A program made the translations under genes and the position numbers. DNA of 64,000 bases from Archegozetes longisetosus (lineage: Eukaryota > Arthropoda > Arachnida > Sarcoptiformes > Trhypochthoniidae): contig JAEMBT020000003.1 in NCBI GenBank assembly GCA_018873245.2, positions 1,789,843 through 1,853,842 on the forward strand, read 5' to 3'. Of this stretch, positions 35,372 through 46,869 are shown in pieces; within the stretch, counting starts at the first letter, position 1, and the number at the start of each line of letters is the position of its first letter. The notes beneath the pieces were generated by a model. The model had not been told where the DNA came from. It ran no database searches and saw only the letters and a program-made list of their open reading frames with translations.

Positions 35372-35779
35372 TAATAATTTAAATAAGTTAGGTTTAAAAG
35401 CTTGGCAAAAATAGAATGATCGATAACTAGTTTGAAGTATTGAGAAAAATTTGAGTCAAACTAAGCCAAACTCTCCTTTCAAATATGATGTAATGTAGCG
35501 TAAGAGAAAAGACGTGTTGCTATTCATGTATTTTGCAAAAGAAGGTGTTCCCCACAGACAAACATTTGAAAACTTGAAGCACTTTCAAAACTTTATATTT
35601 ATATCGATACGATTAATCTTCTTTTTCTTTTTTCTAGTGATAAGCAGTCTTTAAAGTAGGCGAAACACCAAAAGTCAAAAAGCTTTAGTAGTACAATAAA
35701 AAAAAAAGTATAAAAAACGTTTATACGATTAGTTGATATGTGAAGTCAAGGTGAAAGAATAATTCCTTAATGAAAACTA
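35372..35779. other. Upstream region of the SLC26 gene
   Basis: About 400 bases before the SLC26 start codon, presumably promoter and 5' leader. An A-run lies at 35697-35708. No clear TATA element. Confidence 0.4.
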
Positions 35780-38700
35780 ATGGATTCTAATTATGGTTCA
35801 AATGGTATAACAAATACAGCGCTTAATATTGAAGATGAAGTAACAACACCTAATGGAGGCCTAAACGGGCAAACGCTACAGCAAAACAACATAAATAACA
35901 ACAAATTAATTTCCATAAAACGTGATGCTATCGATTGGGAAGACTTTCAAGTCAAATATGGACGACTACCTCAAGAAAAAGTTTCATTCATAAGACAATT
36001 AAGTTATCAATTCAACAATTCATGGAAAAACTTTTCATTCATCTCATGGTTGTTATCGTTATTTCCGATCACTATTTGGTTACCTAAATATCGGATCAAA
36101 ACAGATTTATTGCCAGATTTTATCGCTGGAATCACAATATCTATACTTCATATCCCACAAGGAATTGCATATTCACTACTCGCTGGTTTAGATGCAGTTA
36201 ACGGACTCTATGTTTCATTTTTTCCAGTATTAATCTATGCATTGATGGGAACTTCACGTCACATATCAATCGGTACTTTCGCTGTGGCGAGTCTTATGTT
36301 AAGCAATACTGCAACTAAATTGGGGTCAGTTGCGACTCGTACTCCAGTCTTGAACGAAACTAGTAATGAAAGTATTGTTACGGACTGGCCACCGACTACT
36401 TTAGAAGCCTTGACTTCTGTTTGTATTGTCACCGGTTTCATACAGATGGCAATGGGTTTTCTCAGATTGGGTTCACTTTCTCTCATACTTTCTGATCATT
36501 TAGTTTCTGGTTTGTCAACTGGTGTTGCCTTTCATGTCGCGACTTCTCAAATGAATTATATTCTCGGCTTAACTATTCCTAATCAAAGGAGTGGTCCTTT
36601 GAAGCTGATTAAAGTATGTCTTGTTTCTATTTGAGTTTAAAAGATTTGATCAATATATATGATTCTTTTAATGTAAAGAAGGTTTTTTTAAGCAACTGTT
36701 TCATAGACTTTCTATGGAACAAGTTTTAGCTTTTAATTATCTAATTATAGAAACTCTTGACTTGATTTATCTAAAAAAGTTTTTTAGTTATTTTTCTAAA
36801 GAAAAAGATTAAGTCATTAATTTTAACCTGAAAACTAAACATAATCCTGCATTTTAAACTAAAATGCGTTCAACTTGAAAGCGTGTTGAAAAACGCTACT
36901 TCAATAACAGTGAAAAATCCTTGATCTTTGAGCCAATGTAGTAGTACTCTAACTTCTAAGAAAATAACTGATTTGAAGCCTACAATTAGGTGGCCGGTAA
37001 CTTAGAATTAATGCATAATATTTTACTAATCAATCATTTATTATAATAAGTTTGAAGAGAATATCGCAACTGAAGGCTGAAAGGGATTCAGATTGTTTTC
37101 TCTTTTCTTAAGACATGGATCCAGATATTCAAACTCTTGAACGAAACTAACTGGAAGACATTAGTATTTTCGTTAATACTTATTGCAATTCTATTGATAT
37201 TCAAAGAATGGGCCGAACCTCGGATCAAAAAGAGAATCTCGTTTCCGATACCAATCGATTTATTGATTGTTATATTTTCAATTCTTATTTCGTGGATATT
37301 ACATTTTGAGGACAATTTCAACGTCAAAGTTGTGGGAAATGTTCCGACGGGGTATTCATTCACTTATTATATTTAACTGATTTTCACTAATAAAGCGACT
37401 CAACTTTCCTCAACTTTTATTTCTCTTTAGATAATATTTAATAGATTTTCATTAAAACTGAATTATTAAATATCTGAAAGAAATATCAGTTATTTTCTTA
37501 ATCTGAGAATGAATTGGATGAATAAATGATCTATTATTAACTAATGTTTCGATTCATATTAATTTAGAAAAATTGCTATATATTGGCTAAAAGTGACATT
37601 AATCTTATTGTGTTTTATCTTTGCTAGTCTCCCAAAGCCAAAGATTCCTCGTTTGGACTTAATTCCTGATATATTCATTGATTGCTTAATCATAGGAATA
37701 GTTTGCTTTACAGTTTCACTATCATTAGCGAAACTATTCTCTAAAAAGCATAAGTACGAAGTTTGCGCTAATCAGGAGTTGATAGCATTGGGCACGGCAA
37801 ACGTAGTATCATCTTTTTTTCTCGCATATCCGGCATCAGCCGCACTATCGAGAAGTACAATACAAGAACGAATTGGTGGTAAAACACAAATCGCTGGAAT
37901 AGTTTCATGTGCTGTCATTTTATTAGTACTTCTATTGTTGGCTCCATTTCTTTATCATTTACCAAAAGTATGAACTGATTTATGAAAAGATAGTGATAGA
38001 CTTTTCAATTAATAAATGATTGATTTTTCGGTATCTAGAGTACTCTGTCGTGTATTATTTTGATTGCACTCAAAGCTATGTTTCTACAAATCGCAGATTT
38101 CAAAAGAATTTGGTTCGTGTCAAAACTCGATGCTGTCAGTAATAAAACTTTATATTTACTTTCAAGTCCTTTCATATAACTAATTGATTTACATATAGAC
38201 TGCATGGATGGTAACATTTTTATCAGTCATATTCCTAGATGTCGATCTCGGACTCATTGTTGGCACAAGTATTTCAATACTTGTTATACTCATTAGACTT
38301 GTTTTGTAAGATATATTCGTTTGAATATTACCAAAAAATTTAGTTATAATTAAGAATATTTTCTAAATTAAAGACCTACTTCTTCACTGTTGGGTTCTTT
38401 GCCTATGACTGAGATTTATGTCGATTTGAAGAAGTATAGCAACGCCAAACAAATTCATGGAATTCAAATATTTCGCTTCTCTTCTCCAATATTTTACTTA
38501 AGTATTGATAACTTCAAGGCTCAAGTTTTCAATTTAGTTAATCCAATTGACAGGTAATTGCTTACAATTATTATAATTAAGAAATTTGCTCAAAGTTTTA
38601 TTTTAATAATTAGTTATAGTGACGAAAATAAGCCTCAATTAAAACCTGAAGCCGTGATAATAGACTTGTCGTGTGTGCCATTTATGGACAATTCTGGTGT

Positions 38701-38872
38701 CGAGACCATTATAGATATGATTAAAACACTTGAAGAACAGAAAGTTTTTGTTTGTTTGGCCTCATGTCCGATACATGTGATCGAACTTTTTGAAAGAACT
38801 AAGTTTTTTGAAACTATTAAGAGTAGACATATATTCGCTACAATTCACGACGCAGTCGTTAGTCTCAGATGA
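35780..38872 (+). CDS. SLC26/SulP family anion transporter
   Basis: Seven exons (35780-36613, 37113-37351, 37628-37967, 38039-38134, 38199-38305, 38374-38553, 38614-38872) join in phase to 684 residues. After a 100-residue cytosolic N-terminus come the sulfate-transporter signature blocks: LPDFIAGITISILHIPQGIAY..L (about 112-133), GTSRHISIGTFAV, and NQELIALGTANVVSSFF with SASLSRS-like ASAALSRSTIQE and GGKTQIAG. Several membrane segments follow, then a C-terminal STAS domain (about 540-680) with EAVIIDLSCVPFMDNSGV. SLC26 proteins move sulfate, chloride, bicarbonate, iodide or oxalate across plasma membranes; the substrate cannot be told here. Donors include the less usual GTCAGT and GTATTC. 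AATAAA at 39087-39092 is a likely polyadenylation signal. A duplicate of exons 6-7 lies at 63.2-63.7 kb. Confidence 0.92.
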
Positions 38873-39726
38873 TCAACATTTATGAGTTACAACTTAAAAA
38901 TGTGCCATAAAATGGATTAAGTGTCGATTCAAATGAATGCAAATTTGAGATTAATTTATTTTTTGGATTTATAGTTATAACAAATACCGGTAATAGCTTT
39001 TAGTTAGGATGTAGTTTGAGTCATGCTAATTCTCACCTGATTGAGACTAAACTTTATGTAGTTTGAAAATTTTTGCTCGTTTACTAAATAAAGGTTTTAT
39101 AATTTTAAAAGTATCAAAAGATTCGTTGACTTTAATTTATTAGAAGCTTCATTGCAAGAATTATAATTATTATAATTGAAGAAGAGATTATCGCAAGCTT
39201 ACGATCCTCTCTGGCATTTAACGCAGAACTTTTTACGCAAGACATACCGAGTTGGGCAACTTTAGTCTCGCATTTGTTCGTAAAACTCTTCGATCATTGC
39301 TTCATAGTGAGACATAGGTTTAATTGTTTCTATAATACAAGAATAATACAGATTGTGAGTGCAGCACATTATGTTTTTTAATGATTCAATGCTACTGAGA
39401 CATTTTTCAATAATTGCATATTGGCCTCAGCTACTCCTTTGGTTTCTGCAAAACGAAGTGAGCTATTAGTCACCTCAGCGTTTACTTTAAAACATTAGTG
39501 ACTTTTCTGTTGACTTCGGTTCATAGATATACAAACTGATGGTGTTGTATTGAATAACGTTTTAGTCAACTGTTATTTTCTAAACTTTTTACTTATACAG
39601 AAAAATGAGACTTTTAGACTAAAGCTTTATTTTTTATAATTAATTCGTAAGAAGAATGAGTGAATCGATGGATATGTTATCAGTTCTTAGTTTCAAACCA
39701 ATTTTGAAATAACGATGAGAGATAGC
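38873..39726. other. SLC26 3' region and intergenic sequence
   Basis: Contains the SLC26 3' untranslated region to about 39110. Beyond that no gene is seen; a broken frame on the minus strand near 39190-39330 (ending TRYVLRKKFCVKCQRGS) is protein-like but too short to name. Confidence 0.4.
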
Positions 39727-40169
39727 TAGACACGCTGAATTTCGGTTAGTAACCGGAAAAACCCGTAAAACCGACAGAGAATGACTGCCTACTCGTTTAG
39801 AACTGAAAAACACTGAAAGTGCAACTACAGTCGCTATTAGACGGCCTTTTAGTCATAGTGAAGCACATGTGATAATACATTAACACATGTTATATATTTG
39901 GGTTTAAGTTAATTTTCGGATACGTTGTGATATGAGTGATGTAAAAAGAAAAAGTCATAAAAGGATTGCAGAAGTAGGTCTCAGAAGTATAAAGATTTGG
40001 AAGTAAAGAAAAATAAAGATGGGTGTGATATACTCGTATGCGAATATTACTTTCGCCGTCTTACTGTAGCTTTCAAAGAGTGCAGACGTGTTGTCTTCAC
40101 TCACTCACACACACGCAGTGATATAGTAGGCCTAATGGGGTGTGTGATAAGCCTTTCTAACAAAAGGTA

Positions 40170-41762
40170 CACTCCCTAACAAAAGTCCATGCTATCAGTA
40201 GCTGATGAAAAATTGTCAGTTTGTTGGTCAGTTCTTTATCTTATTATCTATAATTATCATTACTTTTATACTTTCTTAATCATAAGTTCAAAAGACAGAT
40301 AGAAGAGCAGGTTATATAAATAGAAATTATAAGAATACAAATTAATAGCTTGTATGAGAACCGTTCGAATTGATAGCTTCTTGTAAACAACGGGTCACTG
40401 AGACAACAAAATTTTGAGCAAAATCATTATTTTCGAATCTGAGTTCATTTCATGCTTCTACTGTTAAGATCCATAGTTAATTTGCAGATTCATAATTTCC
40501 ATAGTTTGCGACTCTGAGCTTCGCTTTTGACCCATATGTGTTCAATTTGATTAAAATCCGGAGTCCGCGGAGGTGTTGGTATGATCTGATATGGTGCAAA
40601 ATTTAAAGTCGACCATTGGCGGACAATATTCTATTTGTGTACTGGACTGTTGGCTTCATAATTATAAAAATAGTCACCAAAACTTTCTTCTGCATAGGGC
40701 AATGCCACTTGATTAAGAATATCTAAATAGTAATTACTGTTGAACATGGCCTCAATGAGAACCAAAGGGCCTAAACCATTTTGAGTCATGATTCCAAAAA
40801 CAGACACTGACTTTCTGTTCGACTTGTTAACCAACTGAATATACTGATTGTCGTAAGCACAGCCCCGTGGCCTCCTCACCAATTCTTGGTAGACCGCACC
40901 TGATTGAAATGTTGACTCATCTACAAAAAGAGTTCGATCCCAACTCGGAAATTCTAAATAACTTTCTGCGAATTGCAGTCTTCGGGCCCTAGTAGGATCT
41001 GTTAACTGTGGTCTTAGTTTGGCTACACGACAAAATAACTTATTTTCTGCTAAACGCCTCGAATATGTTTGAAGTGAGACATCGATACCAGTTTGATCTC
41101 TGATTTGCAGAAGTTTTCGAAAAGGATCTTCTGTAGCTGGCAAGAGGATTTCCCAATCATCTTGATGTGTTATGCGTGACGCGTTATGGACGACCTGTTC
41201 GATGCGGCGCTTTCATTAAACCCGTAGTGAAAGACCTCGTGGACTACTTTACAGATCGCAGTCCAAACTCAACCCAAGAGCAATTTCTTTTACCGGTTCT
41301 CCACGATCCAAGAAATAAATAATCATATTTCGCTCTTGTTCGGTGAGCGACTGACCATTAACTCTTTAAATATTGTTGAGAAGTTCCATTTCATAAAAAA
41401 TTTGTGTGCAATTGAATTGTTTTGATAGGAAAATGTGCATAATGAACGTTTATTAATATGCATTAGCGTTATTTTAATCATTATGTGATAAGTAGAGATG
41501 GGGAATTTTGGGATAATCTTAATTTGTTGAAGTGTCCTAATATTTTGCTACAGTACTTGGGAGATCATAGAGAGTAGTTTAACAGTTAATTTATTAAGCT
41601 ATATTATCTCACAAATTCCCAGTATTTAGCTTTGTCCCAAAATAGTCTAAAATTTGACTATTTGTCCCAAAATTCCCATGTCTAGTGATAAGTGAAACTC
41701 TTGTCAAAGTTTTCTAAGTTGAGATTAGTTTACTGATAGCATGGACTTTTGTTAAGGGGGTT
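40170..41762 (-). mobile_element. Tc1-like DNA transposon, degraded
   Basis: Inverted ends share CTAACAAAAGTCCATGCTATC (left at about 40174-40196, right at about 41734-41756 with one extra T), next to TA on both sides. Length about 1.6 kb is normal for Tc1. It lies inside the large hAT element and carries the transposase described separately. Confidence 0.8.
40531..41391 (-). pseudogene. Tc1-like transposase pseudogene
   Basis: Transposase that would bind the element ends and cut and paste the DNA. The N-terminal helix-turn-helix part (41180-41391) reads MELLNNI, then after a stop NGQSLTEQERNMIIYF and KEIALGLSL, followed by a further stop. The catalytic part is open at 40631-41143: VDESTF holds the first Asp, the second motif reads NSPVH where DNAPVH is usual, so the second Asp is lost, and TPDFNQIEHIW near 40541-40575, past a frame break, holds the last acidic residue. 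Dead copy. Confidence 0.8.
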
Positions 41763-42076
41763 TACATTAAGAGCACTGCCGTTTCATGAAAAACATAACG
41801 TAAGAAGTACAATCGCGAGTATAAAACCAGTTTTTAGTACAGGTATTCGTACTATCTTTGGCGCACTGTTCAGTTTATTATTTTACTCACTATTTGCACT
41901 GGACATCGAACAGTGAGTCAATGACAGAAGTTCTTCAGCAACAGAGCCATAGAAATTTAATGTACAACACAAACAGTATAACAACGCATAAAACCAATAT
42001 ACACAATGCCGTCCTAAACGAGTGAGAGCAACGGTGGTCCAACAATGACAGTCATCATAACCCACGGATACATACA
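41763..42076. other. Unassigned sequence within the large hAT element
   Basis: Lies between the Tc1-like element and the foldback element. The base composition is more GC-rich than the surroundings, suggesting another old insertion, but no family is recognised. Confidence 0.35.
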
Positions 42077-42670
42077 GGTGAATCCGGGTTAAGGGGTCTA
42101 AAGGAGTTCCCAACCCCACTCCGAAGTGTGATACATCATTGGACTCAGTTCGTCGAGCTGAACATTTTGATACCATACTTGACCACTTCCAATCCGAACC
42201 TGACCACTTCTGGCCACCCAGACCTAACACCCTTGAAAATGGGTAAACCTGGCTTTACCAAGTTTTAACCCAAGCCAAATCTGATTTAAACTAAGGTATA
42301 ATAGGTTAGTTCGCTTCGCGACTTAACTTATTCTCCCCTAGTTTATATCAGGCTTGTTTGGGTTACGGCTCGAGAATCCAAGTTTATCCATTACGAGGTA
42401 CTAAACCAAACAAAGGTGGATATCTCGAGAACTACTTATGATAATTGATTAAGTGATGTATCAAAATTCTCAGTTCGATATCCTGAGTCCAATGATATAT
42501 GACTTGACGGGGTCAGCCACTTCCGTCGGGAGTTGGCTAGAAGTGGTCAGGTTCGGGTTGAAAGTGGTCAAGTGTGGTATCAAATTGTTTAGCTCGACGA
42601 ACTGATTCCAACGATGTATCACACATGGGGTTTGGGGGTTGGGAACCCCTTTAGACCCATTAGCCCGGAT

Positions 42671-43729
42671 TAGTGATGAGCAGGTCCGAGTCTTCAGGTC
42701 TCTTTGAAAGACTCGGACCTAGGACCTGGACCTCTAACCCAGGACCCGGACTCAGATCTCTTGGAAAACTGAAGATCTGGACTCGGACCCGGACTCGGAC
42801 CCGGACTCGGGACCTTGGTTCTTCAAGTCTTTAACATTCGGGCCTCAAGACCCTGACTCTTTGAAACCATTCAAACAGGCAACAAACTTATAACACGATC
42901 TAAATATATAAGCATATGCTTAATTTTGCTAATTCTCAAACTTTTTATTAACAATTAAATGATCACAATAATTCAAGTAACAGTTCGATTAAACCTTGTA
43001 CTGAAAATATGCCTTTGAAGTTTGATAAGTATAAAGATTTACTTGAAATTGATATCACAAAATTAGCTGTCATACTTGACCTTCGCTTGAAACTCTATTT
43101 CTCTGAGAATGATCAAACTGTAAAACAGGTATTTGTTTTCTTCAATAAAAATTATCATCAGATCATTCAAATTAAAATTGAAAGTTCAAATGTTTCGTTT
43201 GTCTTTAAATTTATAAAAATACAAGAGTTGAAACATACGATGAAATTGAAAAGTATTTAAGTTTATTTATCGCTGATTAGAGAACTGAGCCTTTGTTTTG
43301 GTAGAAAAAATTGTTTAGAATTTCCTTATCTTTCACAGTTTGCATTCGAAATACTTATTATCCCAGCATCGAGTGTCCCTTCAAAACATGTATTTTCAAA
43401 ATCTAGGAATTTGATCAGTAAAAAGAGAAGTTAATTGAGCGCTAATTCTGTTAGACCTTGCGTGTATCTCATTTCATGAATCCCTTACTTTGCAAGTTTA
43501 AAATAAATTATTAATATTATATTATTATTTATTGATCTTACTATCAATATTTAATAAAAGTTAAAATTTTTGAATGATAATATTTTGTCTATTGTTAAAT
43601 TTAAGTTTTAAAGGGAGTCCGAGTCCAGGACCTAAAGTCTTTATCAAAGATCCGGACTCGGACTTTAGGACCTCAGGACCTCAGGCCCAGGTCTTTAACC
43701 GTCTTGAGGTCTGGACTCGCTCATCAGTA
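42671..43729. mobile_element. hAT element inserted in the foldback arm
   Basis: TAGTGATGAGC at the left and GCTCATCAGTA at the right are inverted ends. The octamers GCCCGGAT (42663-42670) and GCCCTGAT (43730-43737) are target duplications with one difference. Subterminal GGACTCGGACC repeats fill 42700-42860 and 43615-43720. Remains of the transposase lie between them. Confidence 0.8.
43009..43480 (+). pseudogene. hAT transposase C-terminal remnant
   Basis: The frame at 43009-43260 contains ITKLAVILDLRLKLYF, the typical ALATFLDPRFK-like block of hAT transposases. At 43339-43432 another frame reads IPASSVPSKHVFSKSRNLI, the dimerisation-domain block. The two are separated by stops and much of the gene is missing, so it is inactive. 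Confidence 0.7.
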
Positions 43730-43737
43730 GCCCTGAT

Positions 43738-44015
43738 TCACCCCAGAACATGGCAACTTTCAAACATATCTCCATCGTGTGAACACCGCGCTATCTACAG
43801 GATGCTTGTACTGCGCAGCAGAAGATACTATGAGGCATCGCATGATCTGCCAGCGACACGACGCTGAAAGAGAACTGCTGTTTGAGCGTATCGGACAGCA
43901 GTCGGACAGCGACTCACCACTTCACCCTCTCATCTCTACACACCATGATCATGTCCCATTCAGCAATTTTATTAAATCCATTAATGAAATCATCTCAAAG
44001 AGAGAAGATGAATAA
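43738..44015 (+). mobile_element. LINE fragment (reverse transcriptase C-terminus)
   Basis: An open frame to the stop at 44015 reads PEHGNFQTYLHRVNTALSTG, then CLYC, EDTMRH and ICQRHDAER: the HG.F..YL and CxxC...H....C pattern at the end of R1/jockey-type LINE polyproteins. It ends in frame, so this is the true 3' coding end of an element whose 5' part is gone. Confidence 0.65.
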
Positions 44016-44241
44016 CTGATTTAAAACTTACTCATGGCGAGCATCGTGCCAATGAGTGATGTGTGCACCAAGAATTTTAATGTATCATTTTCTGAATAAA
44101 AAAATATTGCTGTCATGATTTGGATTTAACTACGATAAAAACCGAAAAACACTGAACTTACTTTTCTTTCGGTTCTAACCGAAAATAACCGCAGAATGGC
44201 ATTCCGTTAAAACACCGAAATTCGGGGTGTCTAGCGATAGT

Positions 44242-44699
44242 CGATTATCCGTATGGGCTGATTCGGCCAAATTCAATTAATAGCCAACTAAGTTAGGCAA
44301 ATATTCCACCAAATAATATTTTAACTCAATTTTTTATTTTTAGAAGAAAATCAATTTTATTAAAATGTAGGTTCGGTGGCAATAAAAATTTATCTTTAAA
44401 ACTTGCCGTCTTCTGTGGAAAAGCTGTTTTTTAGAGTGATTTTTTCGACACGTTTTGTCGATAATTGACTACATTTGACAGTAATTGTGTGGTTAGCTTT
44501 AGAAAGTACTCTTTCCCCTCAAACAATTTTTTCATCAAATGATTATCAAATTATTTAAAATAGATTGAACTTCATCAAAGTCTGTAATAACTTAAAAAAC
44601 AAGATAAACTTGATAAATTTTCAAGTCAACAAGTCTTGTCATTAATGATAATCTTTGTGATCTATAATGCGCTTCTAGGAATGACAAGTTTGTTCAATT
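44242..44699. other. Intergenic region, no gene seen
   Basis: AT-rich, no supported feature between the large hAT element and the next inverted-repeat element. Confidence 0.4.
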
Positions 44700-45458
44700 A
44701 AAAGAGCTTGTCCGGCCATCCATAGTGATTTGGCACCCTGTCGAGTTTTGTTTAGACCTGTCGACTTTACCAACACATAAAGGTGGTCAACTGAAGTATA
44801 ATGGCACCTTCAAATCTTTTCATATCACATGGCAAAGGGTCTAAATACCCAAAAAAACTTAAAACTTTGATAACTTATAACTCAAAAACTATTAAACATA
44901 GAATCATGAGATTTGGTATGTTTAGTCATAGCAACCAAGTCTATACAACAGTAGAATAAAAGTCACGTTTTGTTATTATTAAGTAAGTTTTCTAAAAATA
45001 GAAAATCTTCAATCGCTAATCTAAGTTCTTAACACAAATTGATCGGGATTGAATTTAAAGAAGCACATAACCTAGTATGAAAGTACAAAGTTCTACTCCG
45101 ATCACTTTGCGTTAAGAGTCGAAAATAGGTAAAAAATTTTTCCATATGTAATGTAAACCGTTTTAAGGCTATAACTTTTAAACTAATCATCTGATTTCAA
45201 TAGTATCTAAAAGACTTTTGCTTAGTTTGATGAGAGCTTTCTAGTGATATATAACTCATAAGGGGTTGCAAAAATGTAACACGCTTCCGCCTTTACGGCA
45301 ATGTTAACGGTTTCGCTTACAACTTTTAAACCTATGGACTGATTTTAATGTGATCAGCAAGACTATTGCTCAGTTTTACGAGAGCTTTCGATTGATATAC
45401 AACATGATATATTTCACAGGGTGCCAACTCCCCATAGGATCTCCGGACAACCTCTTTT
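44700..45458. mobile_element. Unclassified element with inverted ends (GTCCGG...GGCACCCTGT)
   Basis: The left end AAAAGAGCTTGTCCGG and an inner GGCACCCTGT (44732) match, inverted, CCGGACAACCTCTTTT and ACAGGGTGCC at 45417-45458, about 40 bases of imperfect terminal repeat. The interior has two diverged direct repeats of about 95 bases (45166-45260 and 45311-45410, both with ACTTTTAAAC and GAGAGCTTTC). No coding frame and no clear target duplication. Confidence 0.55.
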
Positions 45459-45529
45459 ATGTTATTTACAACATTGTTACTCAGGTATTTTGATGCAACC
45501 TTTATATAGCGTTTACTGAAGTCATACCA

Positions 45530-46132
45530 GTCTTTGATTATTGTTGAGATTGAAATGAATTTCTATATTATAAATTAGTAATTAGCATATAAACTTTAAA
45601 GAATCGAAATAATTATTCTTAGGTTTAGTATTATGTATAAAACTAAATTTCAACATTTTATTCAATTTCCGAAATATTAAATTTTGATAAACTTTCAGTA
45701 TTTAATTAGAATCAATGATCATTGATTATCATAACTAAACAGTTATGTATATTAAAACTTTGAAATAAAATTAATTGCTTGTTATCAGAACTAAAGTTGT
45801 GATCGATCTTACATAGGAAAAAATTAGCTTATATTACCTTAGTTTCTTCTTCAATTATAAACTTTACTTCATAACTACTATCTTTACAACCTTTAGACTG
45901 AAAAACATCTTTAAATTTATAGAGCTGCAAGCAATAACAAATGATTGAGCCTATAATATAAACTCCATCCACGATATCAAATTTTAATCGAACCAATCAA
46001 ATGAATTAATGTCATATAAATTGATTCTCACACTCTCTACAAATAAAGAGCAGAAATTAGTGTTAAGAGTATATGGAATAAAATCAATTTCATTTATCAA
46101 TAAATAAATCGAATTAATTGAAATTGCCTGAA
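45530..46132 (+). repeat. Duplicated upstream block of secreted-family copy 1
   Basis: This flank is similar to 48490-49060, to 54573-55140 (inverted) and to 56490-57125: all share blocks such as GATTCGAAATAATTATT, GATTATCATAACTAAA and CTTTACAACCTTTAGAC before the gene. The whole gene with about 600 bases of flank was copied, not just the coding part. Confidence 0.65.
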
Positions 46133-46455
46133 ATGTTGTTTTTGATGACTTTCTCAATATGTCTATCAATGGTGTTATCAATTCCTTCAGACTATTTCGA
46201 ATTGAAACCATCGGAAGGAGTGAATAAATGTTTTAATGCACACAAAAATGAAATCTCGAATTGTAGCTCATCTTATTTGGAACACATCACTGATATTAAA
46301 AAGAATTATGTGTTGTTCAAGCAGTCAGTCCAACGGCTGGCTGTAAAGTATTAGTCGAAAAATTTATTGCGGAATATGAGAAAGAAGTTCAAGATAAGAA
46401 AATTTCGATTGAAGAGCTTTGTGTTAAGTTTCCAAAAAATTCGACGACCTGTTAA
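46133..46455 (+). pseudogene. Secreted eight-cysteine protein, copy 1 (pseudogene)
   Basis: Begins MLFLMTFSICLSMVLS, then IPSDYFELKPSEGVNKC, as in the intact copies, but about 105 bases from the middle of the gene (after KNY, including the CC pair) are deleted. The join puts the remaining C-terminal part out of frame, with a stop at about 46354; the family end (ELCVKFPKNSTTC-like) follows out of frame to 46455. The TATA element present in the other copies is also lost: CTCTACAAATAAAGAGCAG at 46034 lacks six bases. Confidence 0.85.
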
Positions 46456-46869
46456 TAAGTTTTAAATCTGACAAAATTCAATTTTATGAATTTTTAGAAT
46501 TGTTTTTAAAATAAACTGAATTGAATAGAACCAGAATTAATTAATTAATTAATGAGCATATAAAAAATGTTTAAAATTTTTGTAAATAACTTAACGATAA
46601 TAGAGTTATTATAAAACTGGAGTCATATTTGATTTTATCTGAAAAACATTTCTTATCCAAACACTCTATCGATTGATTGTTATGAAACTAATCATAACTG
46701 AAGAATAATTGAAAGACACCTGAAACAGAAGCATAGAAATGTTTATATAACTTAGATACTGAAAAACATAAGTGCGAATATCAGTCAATGTCCTTCAGTG
46801 GATACCAAAATCAGTTACGATAGACTAATGTGATTAAATGTTTATAGTTTTTCATTCTCATTCACCATT
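46456..46869. repeat. 3' flank of copy 1, duplicated after copy 2
   Basis: The stretch to about 46790 is similar to 49481-49810 (CTGGAGT, TCTGAAAAAC, TTATGAAACTAAT, TAGAAATGTT blocks) and, inverted, to 53080-53235. It shows that the duplicated unit includes about 330 bases downstream of the gene. Confidence 0.6.

Larger units (their letters stand above)
42077..43742. mobile_element. Foldback (long inverted repeat) element, split by a hAT insertion
   Basis: The left arm 42077-42235 and the right arm 42510-42670 plus 43730-43742 are inverted copies of one another (for example AAGGGGTCTAAAGG against CCCTTTAGACCC, and GATACCATACTTGACCACTT against AAGTGGTCAAGTGTGGTATC). The middle (42250-42380) is also palindromic around GTTCGCTTCGCGAC. 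The right tip is interrupted at GCCC(G/T)GAT by the hAT element 42671-43729. No coding capacity. Confidence 0.75.
39727..44233. mobile_element. Large hAT-like element carrying nested insertions
   Basis: TAGACACGCTGAATTTCGGT at 39727 and its inverse ending GTGTCTA at 44233 form the ends; flanking octamers GAGATAGC (39719-39726) and GCGATAGT (44234-44241) agree at six of eight bases. Subterminal AACCG/CCGAAAA repeats occur at both ends (39745-39775 and 44140-44215). Inside are a Tc1-like element, a foldback element with its own hAT insertion, and a LINE fragment, which account for most of the 4.5 kb. A weak frame near 39932-40010 (MSDVKRKSHKRIAEVGLRSI) may be the host element's own N-terminus. 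Confidence 0.65.

Noticed and set aside
36259-36486. Minus-strand frame within SLC26 exon 1, and a similar one at 37088-37363
   Set aside because: Antisense shadows of membrane-domain exons.
39997-40179. 60-codon plus-strand frame beside the Tc1-like element
   Set aside because: Overlaps the Tc1 end and has stops just upstream; at best a trace of the outer hAT's own coding region.
41883-42230. 115-codon minus-strand frame rich in Trp and Ser
   Set aside because: It runs through the foldback element's left arm, is not kept in the right arm and matches no family.
43574-43867. 97-codon plus-strand frame spanning the right end of the inner hAT element
   Set aside because: It translates the GGACTCGGACC subterminal repeats and crosses an element boundary; not a gene.
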